63,813 bases of DNA from an uncultured Gammaproteobacteria bacterium (GTDB lineage: Bacteria; Pseudomonadota; Gammaproteobacteria; Arenicellales; JAANXG01). The stretch covers positions 1-63,813 of the forward strand of contig CAMYKK010000020.1 of NCBI GenBank assembly GCA_947258975.1. The letters are read 5' to 3'. How positions within the stretch are numbered: position 1 is the stretch's first letter; each line of letters opens with the position of its first letter. Both the position numbers and the translations under genes were made by a program. A model generated the notes under the pieces. That model was not told the origin of the DNA, made no database searches, and saw only the letters and a list, made by a program, of their open reading frames with translations. This document shows, piece after piece, positions 10,794 through 19,398 of the stretch.

Positions 10794-12038
10794 TCAGTCA
10801 CTCGGGTCAAAATGTTCTCTAAGTTTTGCAATCGCTGCGCAGCGCTGCCGATGGATCTCTTTGCCGATGTCTGGTCCTTGTCGCTGCGCAGCAATATTTT
10901 CAGTGTCCACTGACTTTGCAGCCTCGTAGTAACCGCGCAGTATGTCCGCCTGGGGATAAGCGCGATCTTCGTATCCGGTCCGTCCACGCATATCGGCCTC
11001 GCAGGCGAGTATGAACTGCTGCAGGCGGTCTGCGTGTTGATAAGCGCGTAATGCATTGAGGAGTTTGATCACCGTCGATGGCTTGAGACGCTCGATACGG
11101 TGGGCCAATAGATGGTGCTCGCAGACCGCCACGGCGAGATCGCGATATTGATTTGGCACCCGCAGGCGCGCGCACAAATCAAGTACCAACGCTACGCCAC
11201 GGCGCTCGTGATGCGGATGATGGGGCCAGTCCGATTCCGGCGTAAGGCACTTGCCGAGATCGTGGACCAATGCGGCGAAGCGCACTTGCGGGTCGCCGGT
11301 CAACTTGGCCGCTTGATCGACGACCAGTAGGATATGCGTGCCGCAATCGATCTCAGGATGATAGTGTCTCGGCTGCGGCACACCGAAGAGACAATCTAGT
11401 TCAGGAAAGATTCGCACCAGGGCGCCACAGTCGCGCAGCGTCTGGATGAATAACGACGGCCGCGGTTCGCCAAGTGCCAAGCGCAGCTCATTCCACACGC
11501 GCTCGGGCACCAATGCGTCGACCTCTTCATTGGTTACCAGTTGGTGCATCAACGAGCGGGTTTCGTCGGCGACGGTGAAACCGTAACGCGCGGTAAAGCG
11601 CGCAACGCGCAATATCCGCACCGGATCTTCCGCAAAGGCATCGGAGACGTGGCGTAAAATTCCGTCGCGGAGATCATCCCGGCCGCCGAAGTAGTCGATG
11701 AGCCGTCCGTCCGGGGTTTCGGCCATGGCATTGATGGTGAGATCGCGTCGCGCCAAGTCCTGCTCGAGCGTAATGATGGGTGACGTATCGAACTCGAACC
11801 CGGTGTACCCGGGGCGGGTTTTTTTTTCAACCCGGGCCAGGGCGTATTCCTCCTTTGATTTCGGGTGGAGAAATACCGGAAACTCCTTACCCACTGGTTT
11901 GAAGCCTCTTTCGATCATTTTGTCGGGTGTCGCACCGACCACCACCCAGTCGCGGTCCTTGACCTGCAGCCCCAACAGCCGGTCACGCACGGCGCCACCG
12001 ACGAGGTAGACTTCCAGATCTTCGCTTGGGTCTGGCAT
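10794..12038 (-). CDS. cca: CCA tRNA nucleotidyltransferase with HD domain
   Basis: Adds or repairs the CCA end of tRNAs. It is a class II nucleotidyltransferase with [13 protein letters not shown] at 11-23, catalytic D28 and D30 (KDRDW) and [11 protein letters not shown]-terminal HD phosphohydrolase domain follows ([15 protein letters not shown]), which in E. coli gives 2',3'-cyclic phosphodiesterase and phosphatase activity. At 414 aa it is the long, multifunctional bacterial form. It is convergent with uppP. Confidence 0.96.
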   Translation of the reverse strand: MPDPSEDLEVYLVGGAVRDRLLGLQVKDRDWVVVGATPDKMIERGFKPVGKEFPVFLHPKSKEEYALARVEKKTRPGYTGFEFDTSPIITLEQDLARRDLTINAMAETPDGRLIDYFGGRDDLRDGILRHVSDAFAEDPVRILRVARFTARYGFTVADETRSLMHQLVTNEEVDALVPERVWNELRLALGEPRPSLFIQTLRDCGALVRIFPELDCLFGVPQPRHYHPEIDCGTHILLVVDQAAKLTGDPQVRFAALVHDLGKCLTPESDWPHHPHHERRGVALVLDLCARLRVPNQYRDLAVAVCEHHLLAHRIERLKPSTVIKLLNALRAYQHADRLQQFILACEADMRGRTGYEDRAYPQADILRGYYEAAKSVDTENIAAQRQGPDIGKEIHRQRCAAIAKLREHFDPSD

Positions 12039-12372
12039 AGTGATGCTAACCCGTAGCGTGAACCAAGGATCCTGGATGATGGCGAAGGGGCTTGCCCTGC
12101 ACGTCGTCGCAGGGGCGGGCGCCCGGACGCCGCGCTGGAATGAATTGCACCGCTGTAGCCATGGGCCGAGTGAAGCGTAAGTTCGAGCGTTCGAGACCGA
12201 GCCAGCGCCGGGATGGGCGCATACTCAGACGCGAATTGTGACTCGGTTCGTTGCACATATTCGTTGTGCCATACAATTTGTTCGCTCCTTTATTTGGCTC
12301 CCCGGTGCGATATAGGGGGTAAAGCTAATGGACTTCCTGGACGCAAACAATACACTAATGATTGGTTGCTTT
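12039..12372. other. Intergenic region between cca and the peptidase gene
   Basis: Divergent promoter region of 334 nt. It contains copy A of the 72-nt dispersed repeat, and near 12209 a string CGGGATGGGCGCAT that recurs near 20741. No tRNA or small gene is visible. Confidence 0.5.
12067..12138 (+). repeat. 72-nt dispersed repeat, copy A
   Basis: Ungapped partner of copy B at 7812-7883 (55 of 72 identical). It lies just upstream of the minus-strand cca start, in the same orientation as copy B. Confidence 0.6.
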
Positions 12373-13419
12373 ATGCGTGTTATCGGTCTCATAATAATTT
12401 TTATCTGCTCAGCTGCGCTGATCCTCGGCTGCACGTCCGTAGGATACTACGCACAGTCCGTCCACGGGCAGTGGGATATCCTGTCACGCAGCCACCCCAT
12501 CAACGATGTGCTCCGTGACCCCGAAACCACCGACGCGCTGAAACGCAAACTTACCCAGGTGTTGGAGATCCGCCGTTTCGCGAGTGACGCCTTGTCGCTT
12601 CCCGACAACAGCAGCTACACGCGATATGCCGATCTTGGCAGGCGCTACGCAGTGTGGAACGTGTTCGCTGCGCCGGAATTCTCGCTGACGCCTGAGACCT
12701 GGTGTTTCCCAATCATCGGCTGTGTGGTCTACCGCGGTTATTTTAAACAGGAGGACGCGCAACGCTTCGCACGACGGCTGAAGACCCAAGGTAAAGATGT
12801 GTTCATCGGCGGCGTGCCCGCGTATTCCACCCTGGGATGGTTCGCCGACCCCATGCTCAATACGGTGATGCATTATTCAGCAGAAGAACTTGCGGGCCTC
12901 GTATTTCATGAATTGGCACATCAAATGATTTATGTAAAAGACGATTCGGGCTTTAACGAGTCGTTTGCTACGGCAGTGGAACTAGAGGGGGTCGAACGCT
13001 GGATCCAAGCCGCCGGTGATGCTGCGCGTATCGGTGCATACCGGGAGCGTAAAGAGCGTGACCGCAAGGTAATTGCGCTGATTTTGGAATACAAGGAACG
13101 CCTATCACGGATCTACACAACGGACCAAGACGAGGCGTGGATGAAAACGCAGAAGCGAGCGCTAATCGATGAGCTTCGTAAACGGTTTCGGGTGTTGGTG
13201 GCCCCATGGACAGGCTACGATCATTTCGTGCGGTGGTTCTCGGCGCCGATTAACAATGCCAAGTTGGTGGCGGTAGTCGCGTATCATGATCTGGTGCCCG
13301 CCTTCGCCGCCCTGCTAAGGCGGCACCGAGGAAATATGAGCAAGTTTTTTGCCGAGGTTGGGCAGCTGGCGCGCTTGAGCAAGGACGCACGACACGCACG
13401 TCTAAAAGCTGAACTGTAA
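12373..13419 (+). CDS. Lipoprotein zinc aminopeptidase, COG4324 type
   Basis: A predicted outer- or inner-membrane lipoprotein: from the ATG at 12373 a hydrophobic signal peptide ends in a lipobox LILGC with Cys20. The mature part carries a zinc-metallopeptidase helix HELAH (179-183) followed about 13 residues later by NESFAT, a glutamate that could be the third zinc ligand. Total 348 aa. It matches the predicted aminopeptidase family of proteobacterial lipoproteins; the substrate is unknown. An upstream in-frame ATG at 12328 would add 15 residues before the signal peptide and seems less likely. Confidence 0.8.
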   Translation: MRVIGLIIIFICSAALILGCTSVGYYAQSVHGQWDILSRSHPINDVLRDPETTDALKRKLTQVLEIRRFASDALSLPDNSSYTRYADLGRRYAVWNVFAAPEFSLTPETWCFPIIGCVVYRGYFKQEDAQRFARRLKTQGKDVFIGGVPAYSTLGWFADPMLNTVMHYSAEELAGLVFHELAHQMIYVKDDSGFNESFATAVELEGVERWIQAAGDAARIGAYRERKERDRKVIALILEYKERLSRIYTTDQDEAWMKTQKRALIDELRKRFRVLVAPWTGYDHFVRWFSAPINNAKLVAVVAYHDLVPAFAALLRRHRGNMSKFFAEVGQLARLSKDARHARLKAEL

Positions 13420-13477
13420 CTTTTGTCCTTTGATATCTAATCGTGTGGCGGCATATGCCTTGTTGCAATATATTGCG

Positions 13478-14428
13478 CTAGCGCCGCGCGAGTCTGCGAA
13501 ATAGATCCAGTTGATCCTGCGGTTCGCGCAGGTAGGCGGGCGCGATCGCTTCCAGCGGCTGCGGCGTTACATCAAAGACCTCCGGAAACTTGCTGTCACA
13601 TACGCTGTCCACCTTCATCGAATTGTAGTTATCCAGCGTAAACGGTTTACCGGGCAGCCACTGCATAACTCCCGCCTGCAGGCGCGACTGCCAGTCGGAG
13701 AGTCTCACAATGCGGCAGCGCGCATCGATGAGATCAGCGATGTACGTGACCAGTTCGAACAGCGTATACGGCTTGGGTCCGCATAAGCTGTATCGTTGAC
13801 CAAACGTATCGTAGTGATGAATTGCATTGACGAAACACGCCGCGACGTCTTCTACATAGACCGGTTGAAAGCGGGCGTTTGGGCAGGCAAGGGGAAGCAC
13901 TTTCGGTGCCATGCGAAGAAGCTTTGCAAAGCGGTTTATAAAACTGTCATTGGGCCCAAAAATTACCGAGGGGCGAAAGCTGGTCACTGCGAAGTCCGCA
14001 GTGACGGACACTTGGTGGAGTTGGTCTTCGGCTTCGGCCTTGGTGCGCAGATATTTGCTTGGCGCTTCCTTGCTGGCGTTCAGGGCGCTCATGTGCAACA
14101 AGCGCCGCACGCCGGCTTGTTGCATGGCTTCGGTGAGCTTGTTGACGAGATCCACGTGTATCCGCTGGAAGTTGTTTTTGCCTGATGAATTTAGGATTCC
14201 AATCAGGTTGATGACAACGTCGATATTCTGAAAATGCTCGCGCAGAAATCCCAACTCGCTGACGTCGCCCTCGGCGAGTGTCAACGTAGGCAGCACCAAC
14301 ATGTCGCGATTGCGCTCATGGCGGCGTGTGAGAACCCGAACCTCATGGCCGTGCGCGGCCAACTTGGAGGCAATACTGCGGCCGACGAAGCCGGTACCGC
14401 CCAGCATGCATATTTTCATAACGGACAT
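13478..14428 (-). CDS. NAD(P)-binding oxidoreductase, complex I NDUFA9-like
   Basis: An atypical short-chain dehydrogenase/epimerase of 316 aa, similar to the NDUFA9 accessory subunit of mitochondrial complex I and to bacterial NAD-dependent epimerase/dehydratase proteins. GGTGFVG at 9-15 is the Rossmann dinucleotide-binding loop; VVINLIGIL, MSALNAS and SFRPSVIFGPND are typical of the group. There is no clear YxxxK catalytic pair. The substrate is unknown. It is followed on the same strand by nothing close; pyrE lies 40 nt upstream of it on the same strand. Confidence 0.82.
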   Translation of the reverse strand: MSVMKICMLGGTGFVGRSIASKLAAHGHEVRVLTRRHERNRDMLVLPTLTLAEGDVSELGFLREHFQNIDVVINLIGILNSSGKNNFQRIHVDLVNKLTEAMQQAGVRRLLHMSALNASKEAPSKYLRTKAEAEDQLHQVSVTADFAVTSFRPSVIFGPNDSFINRFAKLLRMAPKVLPLACPNARFQPVYVEDVAACFVNAIHHYDTFGQRYSLCGPKPYTLFELVTYIADLIDARCRIVRLSDWQSRLQAGVMQWLPGKPFTLDNYNSMKVDSVCDSKFPEVFDVTPQPLEAIAPAYLREPQDQLDLFRRLARR

Positions 14429-14468
14429 GGCTAGTTAACGCAATATCAATAGATTTTGCAAGGTTATT

Positions 14469-15122
14469 TTAGTCGTTACCGACGCCGTATTGTCGCTGAT
14501 ATAGGCGGACGGCATCCAGATGTTTCGCGTACTCCGCCCGGGAGTGAAGATAATCGATCATGTTAGTGAGTGTCACGATGGCGTGCACCGGGATATGGTG
14601 TCGGTCTTGCACCGCTTGGGTCGCGTGGTGCGCACTGCCCGCGGCCCGCTCCTCGCGGTCCAGGGCGATTAATACCGCCACCGGTTCGGCACCTGCCTCG
14701 CGAATCAAGGCCACAGATGAATCCACCGACAATCCCGCGGAGATCACGTCGTCGATGATGATAACCCTTCCCTGCAGCGCTGCTCCCACCAGGGTACCCC
14801 CCTCACCGTGATCTTTGACCTCCTTGCGGTTAAATGCAAACGGCACATCGAGGCCGTTGTGCTGGGTCAGCGCAATTGTGGTCGCGCTAACCAAGGGAAT
14901 GCCTTTGTAGGCGGGTCCGAAAAGCATGTCGAAGGGTTGCTCCCAGTTGACGATGGCCCGGGCGTAAAACTCCCCCAATTTCTTTAGTGTGGAGCCGCTG
15001 TTGAACGAACCGGCGTTAAAAAAATAGGGGCTGATGCGGCCGGACTTCAATGCGTACTCGCCAAAGCGTAACGCTCCCCTGTCGATGATGAAATCGAGAA
15101 ATTCCCGCTGGTATTGTTTCAT
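14469..15122 (-). CDS. pyrE: Orotate phosphoribosyltransferase PyrE
   Basis: Forms orotidine 5'-phosphate from orotate and PRPP in pyrimidine synthesis. 217 aa. The type I phosphoribosyltransferase PRPP motif is VIIIDDVISAG, and the substrate region FGPAYKGIPL and FNRKEVKDHGEGG are conserved. A clear start is MKQYQREFLDF at 15122. It is divergent from the xthA region and separate from the pyrR-pyrB cluster at 29-31 kb. Confidence 0.96.
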   Translation of the reverse strand: MKQYQREFLDFIIDRGALRFGEYALKSGRISPYFFNAGSFNSGSTLKKLGEFYARAIVNWEQPFDMLFGPAYKGIPLVSATTIALTQHNGLDVPFAFNRKEVKDHGEGGTLVGAALQGRVIIIDDVISAGLSVDSSVALIREAGAEPVAVLIALDREERAAGSAHHATQAVQDRHHIPVHAIVTLTNMIDYLHSRAEYAKHLDAVRLYQRQYGVGND

Positions 15123-15284
15123 GGTGCGTTGGCGTTCAGCCGTGTTTGGCGATGGGAACGCTGCTCGTCATCGCAGCGGGTACCCGGTTTCTTTGTAGTA
15201 TGATACGCCGCCCTGTCCTGCGCATATTGCGGCGTGGCGGAAAAAAGCAGGGCGATAACATGTTTGCAATAAGGAGATCGATCA
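15123..15284. other. pyrE / small-ORF divergent spacer
   Basis: Promoter region between pyrE and the plus-strand xthA unit. An AAGGAG ribosome binding site at 15271-15276 points to a start at 15285 rather than to xthA itself. Confidence 0.4.
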
Positions 15285-15518
15285 ATGCCCGGCAAAACCC
15301 TCGATGTCCGTGTAGGCGCCTATCCCGGCGCCGGGTCGGCCTCGAATTATCGGCCATGCGCCTTACACAACCAAAAAATTGCGCCGCAGCCGCAGATGCC
15401 GATCCCATGTTTTCATTGCGCCGGCGCCGCGTCCAGCCGCCGGATCCGGCCGCCGGCACCCGGGATCATGAGTGCAACCTGCAGGCTAGCGACGGTCGAT
15501 GCGGATTATAACGCTTAA
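15285..15518 (+). CDS. Possible small protein upstream of and overlapping xthA
   Basis: 77 codons starting ATG at 15285, 8 nt after a perfect AAGGAG. The product starts MPGKTLDVRVGAYPGAGSA and contains a CFHCAG segment; I recognise no family. The frame overlaps the first 20 nt of xthA, which has no good ribosome binding site of its own, so the arrangement looks like translational coupling or a leader ORF. The amino-acid mix (many Ala, Pro, Arg, Ser) is also what random GC-rich sequence gives, so it may be a leader rather than a stable protein. Confidence 0.35.
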   Translation: MPGKTLDVRVGAYPGAGSASNYRPCALHNQKIAPQPQMPIPCFHCAGAASSRRIRPPAPGIMSATCRLATVDADYNA

Positions 15519-16272
15519 CGTGAATGGAATTCGCTCGGCGGCGCGCAAAGGATTCTATGCGTGGTTGTTGCGTCAGGATGCGGATGTGGTGTGTCTGCAG
15601 GAACTGAAAGCACAGCATCATCAATTGGAGGACCCGCTCTTTCATCCGCAAGGCTACGAGTGCGTGTACCACTGCGCGCAAAAAAAGGGTTACAGCGGGG
15701 TGGCGATCTACAGCCGTGCGCGCGCGGACAAGGTGACGGTGGGTTTGGGATGGGTTGATTTCGATGCCGAAGCGCGTTACCTGCAGGCCGACTTCGGCAA
15801 GCTCAGTGTGGTGTCCCTGTATCTCCCGTCAGGCTCCAGTAGTGAGGTTCGGCAGTCGGCAAAGTTAGATTTCATGGACCGATTCACCGAGGTCTTGTCG
15901 GCGGCCCGGCGCAGACGGCGCGAATATATCATCTGCGGCGACTGGAATATCGCCCACAGGCAGATCGATTTGAAGAACTGGCGCGCAAATCAAAAGCACT
16001 CGGGTTTTCTCCCTGAGGAACGGGCATGGATGGATTGGCTGTTTGGGAAGGCCGGTTACGTGGATGCCTTCCGGGCCGTAAATCGGCAAGTAGATCAGTA
16101 TACCTGGTGGTCGAACCGAGGCCAGGCGTGGGCCAAGAATGTTGGCTGGCGAATCGACTACCAGGTCGTGACTCCCGGCCTCAAAGATGCGGTCCAAACA
16201 GCACGTATCTACAAAGATGAGCGATTTTCCGATCATGCGCCGTTGATCATGGATTATGGTATCCAATTATGA
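15499..16272 (+). CDS. xthA: Exodeoxyribonuclease III (AP endonuclease)
   Basis: Base-excision repair enzyme that cuts at abasic sites and removes 3' blocks. 257 aa of the EEP fold: Asn7 (TLNVNG), metal-binding Glu35 (CLQELKA), YSGVAIYS, catalytic GDWNIAH and the C-terminal SDHAPLI. The start MRIITLNVNG matches family starts exactly. It ends 4 nt inside the next gene (ATGA overlap), so xthA and the AmpG-like transporter form an operon. Confidence 0.95.
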   Translation: MRIITLNVNGIRSAARKGFYAWLLRQDADVVCLQELKAQHHQLEDPLFHPQGYECVYHCAQKKGYSGVAIYSRARADKVTVGLGWVDFDAEARYLQADFGKLSVVSLYLPSGSSSEVRQSAKLDFMDRFTEVLSAARRRRREYIICGDWNIAHRQIDLKNWRANQKHSGFLPEERAWMDWLFGKAGYVDAFRAVNRQVDQYTWWSNRGQAWAKNVGWRIDYQVVTPGLKDAVQTARIYKDERFSDHAPLIMDYGIQL

Positions 16273-17627
16273 CCGGGGTCGGTAAAGCCGCGAGCCCGGG
16301 TTGGACAGACGCGATCAAGGTCTACACCCGTCCGCGCGTCGTGTCGATGTTGTTCCTGGGATTTTCAGCGGGATTGCCGTTTTTGCTTGTTTTTACCACC
16401 TTGTCCGCCTGGCTCACCCAGGCCGAGGTCAGCCGCACTACCATCGGTTTTTTCAGTTGGGTCGGTATCACGTACTCAATCAAGGTCTTCTGGGCGCCGG
16501 TGGTAGACAGGGCGCCGTTGCCGGTGTTGACCGGATTGCTGGGGCGGCGCCGTAGCTGGATGCTGGCGGCTCAATTCGGCATCGTGGCGGGCCTGATCGC
16601 CATGGCGTACACGGATCCGCACGAAAACTTAGTGTGGATCGCGCTGTTTGCGCTGCTAGTCGCGTTCTCCTCGGCGACCCAGGACATCACGATTGATGCG
16701 TATAGAATTGAGTCCGTAGGCAAAGAATTTCAGGGGGCCATGGCCGCCAGCTATATACTGGGTTACCGCGTTGCTTTGCTGGCGGCGGGAGCGGGTGCGC
16801 TACACATTGCCAATGTGAGCGGTTGGCACGCGGCCTATCTGAGTATGGCGCTGCTCGCGGGTGTCGGTATCGCGACGACGCTGATCATTCGCGAACCCCA
16901 GGCGTCCGCGTCTTCCGATAACGCCTATTTGCAAGAGCGGCGTGTCGTTGAATTCATGGAGCGCTCGGCCCATCTACCGAAGCGGCTGCGAAATGTCTAT
17001 GCGTGGTTTATCGGTGCAGTCGTGTGTCCGTTTGTCGACTTCTTTAAACGAAACGGCGTTCTTGCGATTGTCATCTTGGCGTTGGTGGGTCTGTTTCGCA
17101 TCAGCGACATTACCATGGGGGTGATGGTCAACCCATTTTATCTCGACAAGGGCTTTGCATTGGATGAGATCGCGAATATCACCAAGATATTCGGATTTTT
17201 TATGACCATTGTCGGTGCCGGGATGGGTGGGGTGCTTGTGGTTCGCTTCGGCATCATGCGGCCATTGCTGCTCGGGGCCGTGCTGGTGGCGATCACCAAT
17301 CTATTGTTCGCGTGGCTTGCGGTCAGTGAAAAGAGTTTATGGTGGCTTGCGCTGGTGATCAGTGCCGATAACTTGAGCGCAGGAATCGCCACTTCAGCTT
17401 TCATCGCCTATTTGTCCAGCCTCACGAATCGCGCGTATACCGCCACCCAATACGCGCTGTTCAGCTCGTTGATGACTTTGCCGGCCAAGTTCATCGGTGG
17501 ATTTTCTGGAATCATGGTTGATAGCTATGGTTATGCTTGGTTTTTTGTGTACGCATCGGTGATCGGCATACCCGCCATCTTGTTGGTTATCTATCTGATG
17601 CGGCGGGAGCCGGCCCTGGACAAGTAG
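16269..17627 (+). CDS. ampG: AmpG-family muropeptide MFS transporter
   Basis: A polytopic inner-membrane protein of 452 aa with 12 or more hydrophobic segments. It shows FLGFSAGLPFLLVFTTLSAWL at the N-terminus, WAPVVDR and the SSATQDITIDAYRIE segment characteristic of the AmpG branch of the major facilitator family. AmpG imports GlcNAc-anhydro-muropeptides for cell-wall recycling. Specificity is inferred from family resemblance; no ampD or ampC is nearby. ATGA overlap with xthA. Confidence 0.88.
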   Translation: MTGVGKAASPGWTDAIKVYTRPRVVSMLFLGFSAGLPFLLVFTTLSAWLTQAEVSRTTIGFFSWVGITYSIKVFWAPVVDRAPLPVLTGLLGRRRSWMLAAQFGIVAGLIAMAYTDPHENLVWIALFALLVAFSSATQDITIDAYRIESVGKEFQGAMAASYILGYRVALLAAGAGALHIANVSGWHAAYLSMALLAGVGIATTLIIREPQASASSDNAYLQERRVVEFMERSAHLPKRLRNVYAWFIGAVVCPFVDFFKRNGVLAIVILALVGLFRISDITMGVMVNPFYLDKGFALDEIANITKIFGFFMTIVGAGMGGVLVVRFGIMRPLLLGAVLVAITNLLFAWLAVSEKSLWWLALVISADNLSAGIATSAFIAYLSSLTNRAYTATQYALFSSLMTLPAKFIGGFSGIMVDSYGYAWFFVYASVIGIPAILLVIYLMRREPALDK

Positions 17628-17659
17628 CTTTGGCCCGCGATACGCGGGCGAGATTGATC

Positions 17660-17680
17660 GCGCCAGGATGGCGCTCCCAC
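17660..17680. repeat. REP-like palindrome ending GCTCCCAC
   Basis: GCGCC-AGGAT-GGCGC followed by TCCCAC. The same GCTCCCAC tail occurs after a palindrome at 22907-22928 and in two places near 56351-56411. This is the pattern of repetitive extragenic palindromes. Confidence 0.55.
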
Positions 17681-17705
17681 CGGGTTGCCGACGAACTCGG
17701 CTGAG

Positions 17706-17757
17706 AAAACGGGGTCGGAGTCACAGACTTTGACCCGAATGGCGCTTACATAAGCCT
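17706..17757. repeat. Intergenic repeat, uninterrupted copy
   Basis: Starts AAAACGGGGTCGGAGTCACA and ends TGACCCGAATGGCGCTTACA plus TAAGCC. Both halves recur at 63601-63631 and 63712-63736, where about 80 bp of tandem repeats separates them. The core can pair AGTC with GACT. Confidence 0.6.
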
Positions 17758-18027
17758 TGCAGAGGCTAAAAAGTGCTGAATTGAGGGAGAATTTCCGGGA
17801 CCGTTGCCAGCAAGGATGCTGGCGCCGAGCCTACCTGGAGGTATTGACGGCGTGTCCCGGGAATTGTCACTCGGTTCAGCGTGTCGTGAATCCTTAAGTC
17901 AGTGCCATTCGACTCTCAGCGACAACGCGCAGCACCAGCACAGCAGGGGGCTCGGCTGCACGAGTCCCTTGTGCTGCGCGGAGTCGCAGTATGCGCCAGC
18001 GTCCGGGATCCTGGTAAGAAATGCGGA

Positions 18028-18666
18028 CTAGTGGTGGCTGACGACCTTGCGGGTAAACTGGTACAGCGCGATCTCGCCGAGCAAATTCGGCCACAACCGA
18101 AGTCCGAGGCTGGTCCGGTGGGTGTGATCGACCGCTCGCCGCTCGATGATATCAATATTGCGGTCCCGGCACAGTGCCTCGAAATCCCGCAGCGTGCAAA
18201 GATGTATATTGGGTGTGTCGTACCACTGGTGGGGCAGTGTCCGGCTGATAGGCATTTTGCCGAACAGCCCAAGCTGAATGCGGGCCCGCCAATGCCCGAA
18301 ATTCGGGAATGTGACAATACCTCGGCTTCCCACCCGCAGCATCTCATCCAGCAAGCGGGCGGGAAAACGCATCGCTTGCAGGGTCAACGACAACAACACG
18401 AAATCAAACGAATCATCGTCGAATTCCGCCAATCCCTGATCGAGGTCGGTCTGAATGACATTTATGCCATTGCGAATACATTGCGGCAGGTACTTGTCAT
18501 CGAGTTCCAAGCCATAGCCGGCAGTTTGCCTCTGGTTGGCTAGATAGCTCAGCAATGCGCCATCGCCACAACCGAGATCGAGCACCCGGCTTTGTGGTCG
18601 GATCCATTCGGCAATGATTGTGTAGTCCGGGCGGGCTATCGAGTTCTGTGAAGACTGCGTTGTCAT
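18028..18666 (-). CDS. metW: Methionine biosynthesis protein MetW
   Basis: A class I methyltransferase-fold protein of 212 aa that is encoded with MetX in many proteobacteria and is needed for, or boosts, homoserine acylation. SAM-site VLDLGCGDGALLSYL, SFDFVLLSLTLQAM, FPNFGHWRARIQL and LPHQWYDTPNIHLCT are typical. Its ATG overlaps the stop of the upstream yedK-like gene (ATGA), so metX, the yedK-like gene and metW form one operon. Confidence 0.95.
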   Translation of the reverse strand: MTTQSSQNSIARPDYTIIAEWIRPQSRVLDLGCGDGALLSYLANQRQTAGYGLELDDKYLPQCIRNGINVIQTDLDQGLAEFDDDSFDFVLLSLTLQAMRFPARLLDEMLRVGSRGIVTFPNFGHWRARIQLGLFGKMPISRTLPHQWYDTPNIHLCTLRDFEALCRDRNIDIIERRAVDHTHRTSLGLRLWPNLLGEIALYQFTRKVVSHH

Positions 18667-19394
18667 GATTCTTTGTCTGTGGATGTCTCACCGGGGGCGG
18701 AATGCGCAGATTCGAGGCGAGCGATGCATCGAGGATCGTCATGGCCCGGGTTGTTGACGTAGGTGCTCACCGGATAGGCCTCCAACAATGCCAACGGACA
18801 AGGCTGTATCCAGCGCGCCGCCTCATCAGTTGTGCCGCTCAGCCAGTCCCGATATCCCTCTGTCGGGATGATCAACGGCATGCGTAGATGAATGAATTTC
18901 AATTCGGTATTGGCGGCGGTGGTGACGATGGCGCATGATTCGAGCGCTTCTCCCTGTGCCGTGGTTGATGTTTCCCACAGTCCACCGAAGGCGAACGTCC
19001 CCTGGCCTTTCATGCGGATGTGGTGCGGTTGTTTGTGCTTGCGTTGGGGCAGGATCTGCCACTCATAATAGCCATTTGTGGGAATCAGACAGCGTTGGCA
19101 TCGCCAGGCGCGGCGGTAGGTGGGTTTCCGGTCCATGGTTTCACATTTCGCATTGGCGGTACTGTAGCTCACCGCTTGGCCCTTTGCCCAAGATGGGATG
19201 AGTGGCCATCGTACCAGCGCCAGCTCCCGCAGTTCCATGCGCATGCGAACGATAGGCACGCGGGTAATCCGCTTTCCCATGGAAGGACTGATGTTGTAGG
19301 CGGGCGTCTCCGGGAGGCGATCGAGTCCGACGCTGATATCGAACGCATCCAAGAACGCCTCGGCATTGGGTATGACATTGTAGCGGCCACACAT
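18663..19394 (-). CDS. SOS response-associated peptidase family protein (YedK/HMCES)
   Basis: The SRAP domain forms a stable DNA-protein crosslink with abasic sites in single-stranded DNA through Cys2. Here the start MCGRYN is exact and exposes Cys2 after Met removal. The other family segments are present: YNISP, NAKCETM, RCLIPTNGYYEW, FAFGGLWE, and the histidine in IHLRMPLII. 243 aa. I chose the ATG at 19394; the longer frame overlaps metX. Its place between metX and metW, 4 nt from metX and overlapping metW, is unusual for a DNA-repair gene. Confidence 0.92.
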   Translation of the reverse strand: MCGRYNVIPNAEAFLDAFDISVGLDRLPETPAYNISPSMGKRITRVPIVRMRMELRELALVRWPLIPSWAKGQAVSYSTANAKCETMDRKPTYRRAWRCQRCLIPTNGYYEWQILPQRKHKQPHHIRMKGQGTFAFGGLWETSTTAQGEALESCAIVTTAANTELKFIHLRMPLIIPTEGYRDWLSGTTDEAARWIQPCPLALLEAYPVSTYVNNPGHDDPRCIARLESAHSAPGETSTDKES

Positions 19395-19398
19395 AGGC

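Larger units (their letters stand above)
17628..18027. other. Repeat-rich intergenic region between ampG and metW
   Basis: 400 nt between two convergent genes, with no credible gene. It contains a REP-like palindrome at 17660-17680, a repeat at 17706-17757 that reappears near the right end of the window, and around 17930-17995 a cluster of short palindromic GCAGCAC-type strings that includes 15 bases of the 22-bp tandem unit (17938-17952). Confidence 0.6.
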
